Shown here piece after piece: positions 1 to 6,275 of a DNA stretch of 13,567 nt (its first letter is position 1; every line of letters starts with the position of its first letter). Source of the DNA: a bacterium (lineage in GTDB: Bacteria; Cyanobacteriota; Vampirovibrionia; Obscuribacterales; Obscuribacteraceae); assembly GCA_030431355.1 (NCBI GenBank), contig JAUIJG010000106.1:1-13567 (forward strand), read 5' to 3'. Below the pieces are notes generated by a model. It worked only from the letters and a program-made list of their open reading frames with translations. It had not been told where the DNA came from and did not search any database. The position numbers and the translations under genes were made by a program.

Positions 1-1
1 C

Positions 2-877
2 GCCTTCTTCTTCGCGATGAAATCCCTTCTGATGGGCGAAGACACATTGACCACTGAAACCGAAGCAGCAAAAACTCTTTCGAAGTATAAAAGAGCCTCT
101 TTCTTTTCCGTGGCCCGGGACAAAGGTCAGCAATGGAGTTTCTTTGGCGGAGAAGACCTGGAAGGAGCTTTGAAAGAACTCGCTACTAAAAAGTCTTTGC
201 GTGCTCTCCGGCTTTTTGATCAGGACCTCCGGGGAGTGGATTTAGGTGTTTTTAGAAATTTGAAGCTAAACGCCCTCAGTTTGAACGGCTGTCTGCTAGA
301 CGACGAGAATCTCAAAGAGGTCAGTATGATCAAAGACCTGCAGTTTTTAGACTGCGAGGGTTCGGAGGGATTTACCGCGTCCGGTCTGGAGCATTTGCGC
401 GAGTTGAAGTACCTCAGGGGTCTAGACCTACAAAAGACGGATGTGGGAGATGCGGTCTTCGATGTGGTCAGGCCAATGCCTTTGCTGAACGAACTACATT
501 TGAATTATTGTCACGAGCTGGAAGGTAAAGGTATGAGGAAGCTCGCCGGGGTAAAGGTCCTGAGCAGCCTGGCCCTGGGCGGTGCCGGCATAAATCTTTC
601 TGACCCCCAGGCTCTGTCATTCCTCCAGGATTGCGTGGATTTGAAGTATCTATATCTGGACTCCATGCCCGTATCGGATCAGGACCTGGACTTTTTGAAA
701 AATCTTCAGTTGAGGAAGCTTTATTTAAGCAATACAATGATCACCGATGAGGGGCTGGAAAAGTTATCCACAATAGATTCCCTCAGGGAGCTGGAGATAT
801 CTCGCAGCTATCATGTCACTAATGACGGTATCAAAAAATTGCGTCATGCCATGCCCCACTGTTTGATCTCCAGGTAA
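2..877 (+). CDS. Leucine-rich-repeat protein, 3' part (5' end outside window)
   Basis: The reading frame is open from the first bases of the window (A-F-F-F-A before the first Met at 17) and ends with TAA at 875-877. The ATG at 17 has no Shine-Dalgarno upstream, so the true start is probably before the window. From the Met at 17, residues about 60-285 form degenerate leucine-rich repeats of the bacterial 'ITDEGLEKL..L..L..L.LS' type, for example around residues 224-262. The segment before them (about 20-55) is not recognised. The short hydrophobic start (AFFFAMKSLLM) could be the end of a transmembrane helix, which would fit a kinase-TM-LRR or other membrane-anchored layout, but this cannot be seen here. 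LRR domains usually bind proteins; the partner is unknown. No terminator is evident in the 127 nt before the next gene. Confidence 0.8.
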   Translation, partial: AFFFAMKSLLMGEDTLTTETEAAKTLSKYKRASFFSVARDKGQQWSFFGGEDLEGALKELATKKSLRALRLFDQDLRGVDLGVFRNLKLNALSLNGCLLDDENLKEVSMIKDLQFLDCEGSEGFTASGLEHLRELKYLRGLDLQKTDVGDAVFDVVRPMPLLNELHLNYCHELEGKGMRKLAGVKVLSSLALGGAGINLSDPQALSFLQDCVDLKYLYLDSMPVSDQDLDFLKNLQLRKLYLSNTMITDEGLEKLSTIDSLRELEISRSYHVTNDGIKKLRHAMPHCLISR

Positions 878-933
878 GACCCGGAGGTTTTAAAATATAT
901 CGGACCCCCCGAATATCAAGGCTGGCGGTGAAT

Positions 934-962
934 TTGACAATTGGGTTAGAATTCCTCTTAAT
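934..962 (+). promoter_or_regulatory. Candidate sigma70-type promoter of the acidic small protein
   Basis: A perfect -35 box TTGACA lies at 934-939. After a 17-bp spacer comes CTTAAT at 957-962, matching the TATAAT consensus at four of six positions. The predicted start of transcription is near 969, about 35 nt before the ATG at 1005. The -10 box falls inside one arm of the inverted repeat at 951-983. The call rests on consensus and spacing only. Confidence 0.55.
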
Positions 963-983
963 GGGTACTAAAATTAGAGGAAT
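951..983. repeat. Near-palindrome overlapping the promoter (possible operator or 5'UTR stem)
   Basis: ATTCCTCTTAAT (951-962) is followed 10 nt later by ATTAGAGGAAT (973-983). The arms are reverse complements except for one extra T in the left arm. The left arm contains the proposed -10 box and the right arm lies just after the predicted transcription start. This is where a repressor operator would sit. An RNA stem is less likely, because the left arm would lie upstream of the predicted start. Confidence 0.45.
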
Positions 984-1004
984 CCCCCTACCCAGGAGAG
1001 TTCG

Positions 1005-1244
1005 ATGAGTTTTGACACACGGCAGGACATAGATCAAGTCAACCGCATGGTTGATAACTTATTGGAGCTTGCTGATGAAGCTATCGAAGATGGTTCTTTA
1101 ATAGATCCGGAACAGGTAAAAGAGATGGCTGCCCAGATAAAGGAGCTGCTTACCGAATTGTTCGACAATGACATTGAAGGTTGGGGTGGTGAAGCCGTGG
1201 ATGAAGATGACGGCTTCTTCGGCGATGATGACATGAGCGAGTAG
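1005..1244 (+). CDS. Small, strongly acidic hypothetical protein (79 aa)
   Basis: The ATG at 1005 is preceded by AGGAG at 994-998 with a 6-nt gap, an excellent ribosome binding site, and by a good promoter at 934-962. The protein has 26 Asp/Glu among 79 residues and only four Arg/Lys. Residues 8-55 alternate hydrophobic and polar residues in a helical pattern (DNLLELADEAIEDG, QIKELLTELF). The last 20 residues are almost all Asp, Glu and Gly plus two Phe. There is no signal peptide, membrane segment or cysteine. I do not recognise a family. A soluble helical adaptor or chaperone-like protein, or a nucleic-acid mimic, would fit the charge, but nothing in the sequence decides this. It is followed 18 nt later by the convergent end of the small membrane gene. 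Confidence 0.75.
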   Translation: MSFDTRQDIDQVNRMVDNLLELADEAIEDGSLIDPEQVKEMAAQIKELLTELFDNDIEGWGGEAVDEDDGFFGDDDMSE

Positions 1245-1262
1245 CTGGAACAGCTTCTTTTC

Positions 1263-1466
1263 CTAGCTCCAGTTAAGACCTAAGAGCAAAAACAAGAAAG
1301 CGATCAGGAAACCTGATTTCCAGAAGTCGAAGCCGAGCCAGCGCATGGGGTTGGCTCTTACTATGTCGACTCCGGCCAGAACTATGGCTCCGGAAATCCA
1401 GCTGGTAAAAGTTACCAGGAAAACTACTCCCAGGATGATTCGGACTGATTCAAACAATGGATGCAA
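1263..1466 (-). CDS. Small two-helix membrane protein (67 aa), hypothetical
   Basis: The frame opens at a TTG (1464-1466), the only usual start codon after the in-frame stop at 1482-1484, and ends at 1263. There is no clear Shine-Dalgarno at normal distance, so the start is uncertain. Predicted membrane helices are at residues 9-33 and 52-65, joined by a short loop containing VRANPMRWLGFDFWK. Its C-terminal half resembles that of the 99-aa protein at 1909-2208: both show MR, then four to five residues, then WK, SG with an aromatic residue and Leu, then a hydrophobic helix ending near Trp. That supports it being a real gene and a distant relative. A possible promoter on this strand lies at 1527-1556. 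Function unknown. Confidence 0.55.
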   Translation of the reverse strand: MHPLFESVRIILGVVFLVTFTSWISGAIVLAGVDIVRANPMRWLGFDFWKSGFLIAFLFLLLGLNWS

Positions 1467-1526
1467 TAACCCGATGATGAGTTACCCCCGCCTTTATCGC
1501 CACGCCTTGAGGCTTATATAAAAACT

Positions 1527-1556
1527 AGCATAAAGCAGAATTTCAGATGCTGACAA
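1527..1556 (-). promoter_or_regulatory. Candidate promoter for the 67-aa membrane protein
   Basis: Reading the minus strand, TTGTCA (1551-1556, five of six to the -35 consensus) is followed after 18 bp by TATGCT (1527-1532, four of six to the -10 consensus). Transcription would start near 1520 and run into the gene at 1466. The call rests on consensus matching only. Confidence 0.3.
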
Positions 1557-1819
1557 GTTTTTTACCCTTAAGGATGTTACATGCTCCAACGGTTCGGGGA
1601 CCTGGCGCTTTTTTCAGGAGTCTTGTTAAAGGCTGTTTAAGGGTTTTGATATTTGAGTTCAGAATTTAGCCCGGTAGGCGATTTGCACTGAATATAGTAT
1701 TGATTCTGTATTTGGTGTCACAAAATGCTTATTTAGAAATTAAGGAAAGCCAGCTATATCTACTCTATAGGTTACTATGGTAATACTGGTTTAGAAAAAT
1801 TTGCATTGTCCTCTTTCGG

Positions 1820-1848
1820 AGTTCCCGTTTCTTTTCGGGGGCTTTTCT
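1820..1848 (+). terminator. Terminator-like hairpin upstream of the small membrane operon
   Basis: GTTCCCG (1821-1827) and CGGGGGC (1836-1842) form a seven-pair stem (two G-U pairs) around an 8-nt T-rich loop. An A-T pair extends it at 1820/1843, and it is followed by TTTCTT. This looks like a weak intrinsic terminator in plus orientation. No plus-strand gene ends nearby, so it would end an unannotated short transcript or act as a leader attenuator for the gene starting at 1909. Confidence 0.35.
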
Positions 1849-1908
1849 TGAGCAATGGGTCTTTTCGAATCTTCGTGCTTCAGTCTATTTCTGGAGGTTT
1901 CGTAGCAA

Positions 1909-2208
1909 ATGGCCTGTTATCTTTTATTGTTCATATTTTCCGTTATCTCTTACATCATCTTTTTGGCCTTGAGGTCTTTCTACTTCATGGCGATGGAGAG
2001 CTTCAGACCTGCCCTTGAGCTTCTTGGAAGGTTCGTTAGAAGTATTGCGGCGCGTATATTCAACTATCTGGCACCAAGTCTTCGTGCCTTTGTGGTGAGA
2101 ATTTTGAATATGAGGTCTGAAAATCTCTGGAAGCTGAGTGGTTACTTAATGCTCGGTTTCACTCTAGCCGGATTCATATTCTCCTGGATCCACGGTGTCC
2201 ATCACTAG
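1909..2208 (+). CDS. Small membrane protein A (99 aa), hypothetical
   Basis: The ATG at 1909 has GGAGG at 1893-1897, an 11-nt spacing. Predicted membrane helices are at residues 3-21 and 77-94. The stretch between them (31-72) is amphipathic and rich in Arg (R33, R41, R44, R49, R59, R64, R69), so it probably lies on the cytoplasmic face of the membrane. The end of the gene overlaps the GTG start of the next one by 14 nt, which suggests a single transcript. The C-terminal helix region (LWKLSGYLMLGF) resembles that of the minus-strand protein at 1263-1466. No known family is recognised. Confidence 0.7.
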   Translation: MACYLLLFIFSVISYIIFLALRSFYFMAMESFRPALELLGRFVRSIAARIFNYLAPSLRAFVVRILNMRSENLWKLSGYLMLGFTLAGFIFSWIHGVHH

Positions 2209-2572
2209 TTTCGCTAATAAAACAATGACTAACTTTCTCTCTAATATCTGGCTTGTTGTCTTGATCATAGGACTCTACTTTTCAGCTTTTATTCTGAGTT
2301 GCATCGGAATATATTTGTGCCGGAATAAGCATCACTTTAATGTTCGAGAGAACTTCTCTCGGTTCGTCAGGGCGATTGATAGGGATTGGCTTCTCTGGCT
2401 AATCACCTTCACCCTGGTGCCTCTGTCGGCACTATTCAATCCGATTCTCCAGGTGCTTCTTCTCTTCCACACCACGGTGCGGGACAGACGTCCTCACTTC
2501 TGGCAACTAGCCCTTTTGGCTATGTCTGTCTGTTGTGTCTATGGAATTTACTTCGCTTTTGTGAGGGGGTGA
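2195..2572 (+). CDS. Small membrane protein B (125 aa), hypothetical
   Basis: The start given is the GTG at 2195, inside the end of the preceding gene. The ATG at 2225 (residue 11) is an equally plausible start, and neither has a strong Shine-Dalgarno. The ATG would leave a 16-nt gap and give a 115-aa protein. Predicted membrane helices are at about 17-42, 65-93 (possibly a re-entrant or long helix broken by Pro76 and Pro83) and 102-122. A basic loop (RNKHHFNVRENFSRFVRAIDR, 43-63) separates the first two. It is the middle member of a three-gene cluster of small membrane proteins with almost no intergenic space. No family recognised. Confidence 0.7.
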   Translation: MSITSFANKTMTNFLSNIWLVVLIIGLYFSAFILSCIGIYLCRNKHHFNVRENFSRFVRAIDRDWLLWLITFTLVPLSALFNPILQVLLLFHTTVRDRRPHFWQLALLAMSVCCVYGIYFAFVRG

Positions 2573-2581
2573 ACTGATCCG

Positions 2582-2809
2582 ATGTCTCTATCTATAATAC
2601 TTGGAGCCATTTGGCTTTTTCTTGGTTTTTATATAATCGGTTATCTTTGTGGTCTGCCGATACTCCTGGTCTGCCTGGCTTTGAGGAGCGTCAGAAAAAA
2701 GAAGCTGCTGAGAGGATTTAAACTGCCGGTTGTCTCTCTCGACATGTGTCGGGTCAGTATCGGATGCGCCATGCTCTTTCTGGTGCTGGGACTTGCCTGG
2801 TTTCATTAG
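2582..2809 (+). CDS. Small membrane protein C (75 aa), hypothetical
   Basis: The ATG at 2582 is preceded by AGGGGGT (2564-2570), which overlaps the stop of the previous gene and gives an 11-nt spacing, so translation is probably coupled. Predicted membrane helices are at residues 4-34 and 57-73. They are separated by a strongly basic stretch (RSVRKKKLLRGFK, 35-47), likely cytoplasmic by the positive-inside rule. The layout (helix, basic loop, C-terminal helix ending near Trp) matches protein A and the minus-strand 67-aa protein. The gene ends 15 nt before the convergent gene at 2825, with no clear terminator between. Function unknown. Confidence 0.7.
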   Translation: MSLSIILGAIWLFLGFYIIGYLCGLPILLVCLALRSVRKKKLLRGFKLPVVSLDMCRVSIGCAMLFLVLGLAWFH

Positions 2810-2824
2810 GAGTCGGCAAATCGG

Positions 2825-4036
2825 CTAGGAATTTCGAGCGGTCTGGAATTTTGCCACGTCTCTGCGCAGGGATGCGAAGCTGAGAATGGCTTGTTCCAGA
2901 CTGGCTCCACCGATCTTGACCAGATCAACCATGTTTCTTGCGTGGGTGATTACCAGATCGTCTGCGCCGAACATTTTGATCAGCACGTCGGCAAACTGGG
3001 TGTCTGATTCGAAGCAATTCAACATTGCATCTTTAAACTCTTCTCTGGTGGTATTTTTGCTTAGCTTAAAGCCTATGATTTTGGTGAATTCCACCGCCTG
3101 GGTAACCATCAATTTTGTCAGCTCGTTGACGTCTTCCGGGCTCAGATAACCACAGGCCAGAAGAAATTTATGCAGATTGAGGCTCTCCTGTTCTTCGGTA
3201 TCCACCGCTTCTCGGTTAACCAGAAAGCTAACCGCCTCGTGGGCTGAGATGTATCCGCTTTCTATCATCTTGCTCAGACCCAGTACGGCTGATACCAGGG
3301 TGGCATCAATCCAGTCGAAACTACCCAGAACCTGTTCTAGTGGCAAGTTGTTGGCCACGGCAAAATTGATGGCCGGCTCCAGATCTCGATCGCTGCAAAT
3401 TTTTCCAGCTACAAGTAAGTCGCGCAAATCAATGTCTATGACCGGGCTGATGTTCTCCGATTCAAGATTGAGCAGCATGAATTTGAGCTTGTCTACAGCT
3501 TCCGTGTAGCTGGTCTCTTTCTCTCGAATATTTCGTTGTTGCTTGAGGGCTTCATCTACCAGGTTCTCATTTATATTCATGTGGATGCAGAGCACTCTTC
3601 CCAGGGGCAAGCCGCAGAGTTCTTGCAGTGAAAGGGCGCTGTTCAACTGTTCCACATCGGTAATGCCGGCTGCCAGAAGTAGCTCACCGAGGCGCACTGA
3701 TTCGATTTCATCCACCGGGCAGTCTATGGATTCCAGGGCTTCTTTGACGTTGAGATTATTCTGCTTGGCTATACTAAAGGCTTGTCTGATCTGGTCAAAA
3801 TCCACCAGGCTTCTTCGGTAGAGTCCGTGAAACTCAAGTAGTTTACCCAGATCCTCATTGGTGAGCAGACCTCTTACCACCAGGGTTCGTCCCAGGGGAA
3901 TACCTATCTCCTGGGAGGAGAACAGGGCATTGGCCAGCTCCTCTGTATCGAGGGCGTCAAGCGCCGCCAGGAATTCCCCGAATCTAATGCTCTGTCTCTT
4001 CTTATCGTTCAAAGAAGGGGCTGGTTGGTTATCCAC
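2825..4036 (-). CDS. Tandem GspE-N/MshEN-like repeat protein without an ATPase domain (403 aa)
   Basis: The start is GTG (4034-4036), the only candidate before an in-frame stop two codons upstream. It has GGAAGA (4044-4049) 7 nt away. The protein repeats the helical unit found at the N-terminus of type II secretion and type IV pilus ATPases (GspE_N/MshEN). Residues 115-138 match the known 24-residue c-di-GMP motif almost exactly: RLG at 115-117, Gly124, Leu131, Leu135, Gln138. Related but degraded copies start at Arg18 (RFG) and Pro144 (PLG), and more distant ones near 203 (DLRDLL) and 287 (LHKFLL). There are no Walker motifs, membrane helices or signal peptide, so it is a cytosolic stand-alone array. 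A c-di-GMP-responsive adaptor is a reasonable inference, not proof. It follows lysC on the same strand after 82 nt and could be co-transcribed. Confidence 0.75.
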   Translation of the reverse strand: MDNQPAPSLNDKKRQSIRFGEFLAALDALDTEELANALFSSQEIGIPLGRTLVVRGLLTNEDLGKLLEFHGLYRRSLVDFDQIRQAFSIAKQNNLNVKEALESIDCPVDEIESVRLGELLLAAGITDVEQLNSALSLQELCGLPLGRVLCIHMNINENLVDEALKQQRNIREKETSYTEAVDKLKFMLLNLESENISPVIDIDLRDLLVAGKICSDRDLEPAINFAVANNLPLEQVLGSFDWIDATLVSAVLGLSKMIESGYISAHEAVSFLVNREAVDTEEQESLNLHKFLLACGYLSPEDVNELTKLMVTQAVEFTKIIGFKLSKNTTREEFKDAMLNCFESDTQFADVLIKMFGADDLVITHARNMVDLVKIGGASLEQAILSFASLRRDVAKFQTARNS

Positions 4037-4062
4037 GTTTTAGTCTTCCGATCTGCCAGGGT

Positions 4063-4083
4063 GCGGTATTTCTGTTATACCGC
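4063..4083. repeat. Perfect 7-bp inverted repeat between lysC and the MshEN-like gene
   Basis: GCGGTAT (4063-4069) and ATACCGC (4077-4083) flank a 7-nt loop. GTTATAC occurs at 4074-4080 and again at 4094-4100. On the minus strand the hairpin lies about 36 nt after the lysC stop, but no T tract follows, so it is not a standard terminator. It could be an operator, a processing site or an mRNA-stabilising stem for the downstream gene. Confidence 0.4.
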
Positions 4084-4118
4084 TTATCCGCTTGTTATAC
4101 ACTTGACCGGACCATCTA

Positions 4119-5342
4119 TTATTTATGTGTCGCGAGTTCAAAAGCCGCATGGATCTGACGCGCGGCCTCGTCGGCATCTTTCCTTGCCACAATACAGCTT
4201 ATTTTCGCTTCGCTGGAGGAGATCAGCTTTATATTAATCCCGGCTTCTCCCAGGGAATTAAACAGCCTGGCCGGAATATCCGGTTGTTCCATGAGGCCTG
4301 CTCCGATAAGACTTACCTTGGCGCAGTCGGGGTCGGTTTGAACATCGCTTGCGCCGAGTTCGGATTTGAGGCTCTTCATCACCTCACCGATCTCATCCAG
4401 GGCATCATCCTGGACCGTAAAGGTGATGCTATTGTGGCCTGAGCTGGGATGAAAAGATTGCATGATCATATCCAGGCCAATGTTGCGGCTGGCGAGCGCC
4501 TGGGCGATTTTGCCGGCGATACCCGGCTGATCCGGCACATTCATGATCGCCACCGCCGCCTGGTCTTTGTCCACCGCAACGGCGCTGATGCTTCTGAATA
4601 TTTCCATATCTCCTCCAGTGATGAGCGTTCCGGGCTCACCCGGTTTGAAAGTATTGCGAATTCTCAAATCGACGTTATAGACCCTGGCCAGCTCTACGGC
4701 CCGTGAGTGAATCACCCTTGCTCCCAGCCGGGCCATTTCCAGAACTTCGCTGTAGGAGACGCGGTCTAAGAGGGCTGCTTCCGGCACCACGCGGGGGTCG
4801 GAGGTGTATATTCCGTCCACGTCCGTGTATATGTCGCACTCAAGAGCTTCTATCTGCGCGGCAAGGGCTACGGCGGTGGTGTCGGAACCGCCTCTACCGA
4901 GGGTGGTGACATCGCCATGTTCGGTGATCCCCTGGAAACCAGCGACAATAAGCGCGTCATTCTCCCGGAGCTGCTCGAGGATGTTTTCTTTCTTTATGTC
5001 TATGATACGAGCATTGGTGTGTTTACTTTCGGTAAAGATGCCGATTTGCTGAGCGGTCAGTGATTTCGCTTTGATTCCCAGATCGTTCAGAGTCATGGCA
5101 AGAAGCGCTATGCTGACCTGTTCTCCCGTGGAGAGAAGCAAGTCCAGTTCTCGCTTCTCCGGTGTTTTGGAGCACTGCTTGGCGAGGCGCATTAAATAGT
5201 CTGTGGTACCACCCATGGCGGAGACCACAACTACAACCTTTTCGCTATTGGCCGCTTCCGCTATGACTCCGGCCACATGACGAATCCTTCCCACGTTCCC
5301 CACGGAGGTGCCGCCGAATTTTAAAACTTTGATGTTACTCAA
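4119..5342 (-). CDS. lysC: Aspartate kinase (aspartokinase), LysC type, with C-terminal ACT domains
   Basis: It phosphorylates aspartate to 4-phospho-L-aspartate, the first step toward lysine, methionine and threonine. I place the start at TTG (5340-5342), giving 407 aa, the usual family length, and the N-terminus MSNIKVLKFGGTS. The TTG overlaps the thrB stop by 8 nt. The frame extends further upstream, to an ATG at 5360, but that would put extra residues before the conserved core. Visible motifs: KFGGTS at 8-13, STGE at 71-74, GRGGSDTTA at 149-157, TDVDGIYTSDPR at 173-184, then two ACT regulatory domains (about 255-325 and 341-405). ACT domains in this family bind lysine and/or threonine for feedback control. 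Co-location with hom, thrC and thrB suggests this enzyme feeds threonine synthesis. Its coupled start means the break in thrB could reduce its translation. Confidence 0.95.
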   Translation of the reverse strand: MSNIKVLKFGGTSVGNVGRIRHVAGVIAEAANSEKVVVVVSAMGGTTDYLMRLAKQCSKTPEKRELDLLLSTGEQVSIALLAMTLNDLGIKAKSLTAQQIGIFTESKHTNARIIDIKKENILEQLRENDALIVAGFQGITEHGDVTTLGRGGSDTTAVALAAQIEALECDIYTDVDGIYTSDPRVVPEAALLDRVSYSEVLEMARLGARVIHSRAVELARVYNVDLRIRNTFKPGEPGTLITGGDMEIFRSISAVAVDKDQAAVAIMNVPDQPGIAGKIAQALASRNIGLDMIMQSFHPSSGHNSITFTVQDDALDEIGEVMKSLKSELGASDVQTDPDCAKVSLIGAGLMEQPDIPARLFNSLGEAGINIKLISSSEAKISCIVARKDADEAARQIHAAFELATHK

Positions 5343-6272
5343 TTTCCACCACCAGCCCGTCATGGTCGACTTGCAGGTCGAGTACTTCTGCCTGGTTACC
5401 ATTTTTAGCTCTCCAGCCACGGAGGAGTTGAAGTACTTCTGATTTTTGGCTTTTCTCAACCAGGGTCAATATGGATGAACCTGCCCCGCTCAGCACTACC
5501 CCCAGTGCAGGGCTATTGCGAAGCAGCATTTTTACTTCGGACAGGTCGGGGACTAGAGCTTCCCTGAATGGTTCATGCAATGTATCGAATAGACATTTTT
5601 TGAGCAAGGCAGCATCTTCGGTAATCACTGAGGATAGTACCATGGCGGTGTTTTGAATGTTGGTCACCGCCTGGCTTATGCCCACGGAGCGAGGCAGGAC
5701 TCTGCGGGCATCCGGGGTACTACCACTATGGTGCTCCAGGAATCCGGCCACGGCAGGGTCATATAGTCGTAGCTGCCGGTCTTGTTCTTCGAAACAGTAA
5801 CCAATCCACCGGTGGCGCTGGCCGCGGAATTTTCGGCATGTCCTTCTCGATTTGAGATGGCTTGAATACTCTGGTCAAGATCAAATTCTTGACCGGCCAA
5901 CCACTGTGCCCCCCAAACCGCGGCGATTCCGGCGGCAGAACTGGAACCTAAGCCCCTGGCTAGAGGAATATCATTCTTGATCTCGAGCTTTAGACTTTTT
6001 AAAAGACTGAGATCCGCTCCGGTCTTTTGAAAGTACTTTTCAATCACCCTGACCACGAGGTTGGATCGATCATCTTTCAATCCATCAATATGCTCTCCGG
6101 CGAGTTTGATTACCGGTCCATCTTCCAGTTCCGGGCATACTTCCAGGCTCAGTCTAGAATAGATCTTGAAAGCCAGGGCAAGGGTATCGAAGCCGGGTCC
6201 AAGGTTTCCGCTGGAGCCGGGAACTCTAACGCTCAGCTTTCTCTTTCTTTTCAGATTAGAGCGCTCTTCCAT
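5335..6272 (-). pseudogene. thrB: Homoserine kinase, interrupted by a frame change
   Basis: This GHMP-family kinase converts homoserine to O-phosphohomoserine, the substrate of ThrC. The first frame starts at ATG 6272 and shows VPGSSGNLGPGFDTL (17-31), the ATP loop IPLARGLGSSSAA (102-114) and EGHAENSAASATGG (143-156). It runs to IVVVP (182-186), then reads nonsense and stops at 5676-5678. The rest of the family (STPDARRVLPRS, the conserved Glu-Pro-Phe-Arg segment EPFREALVPD, then GVVLSGAGSS) continues in another frame down to the stop at 5335. IVVVP and STP are encoded by the same bases (5713-5729), although in homologues several residues separate them. A lost segment of about 16-19 nt, ending at a short repeat such as AGTACC, explains this better than a one-base error. 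The gene starts 3 nt after thrC. Either a true lesion or a consensus error is possible. Confidence 0.85.
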
Positions 6273-6275
6273 ATT

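Larger units (their letters stand above)
1467..1908. other. 442-nt gene-free interval with inverted repeats
   Basis: No convincing coding frame was found. A plus-strand frame at 1806-2018 needs a TTG start and overlaps the better supported gene at 1909. Structured elements seen: perfect 8-nt inverted repeats ACCCTTAA (1564-1571) and TTAAGGGT (1637-1644) about 65 nt apart, and a hairpin with a T-rich tail at 1820-1848 (listed separately). The interval must carry the promoters for the divergent small membrane genes on both sides. No plus-strand promoter matched well enough to call. Confidence 0.5.

Noticed and set aside
1245..1272. Bidirectional terminator between the convergent genes at 1244 and 1263
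   Set aside because: Only CTGGA/TCCAG pairs clearly, the inside of the stem does not match, and no T tract follows.
1806..2018. 70-aa plus-strand frame
   Set aside because: TTG start inside the terminator-like hairpin region, and it overlaps the better supported membrane protein gene at 1909.
5343..5459. N-terminal extension of aspartokinase (39 residues upstream of the TTG)
   Set aside because: It is read out of frame through the end of thrB and precedes the canonical KFGGTS start by far more than usual. The TTG at 5342 gives the family length.
5676..5751. Programmed -1 ribosomal frameshift joining the two thrB frames
   Set aside because: There is no canonical X-XXY-YYZ slippery heptamer at the junction (the bases are GTA CCC CGG). 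A slip would also still omit the residues and the conserved Ser/Thr between the two motifs, so it would not restore a normal protein.
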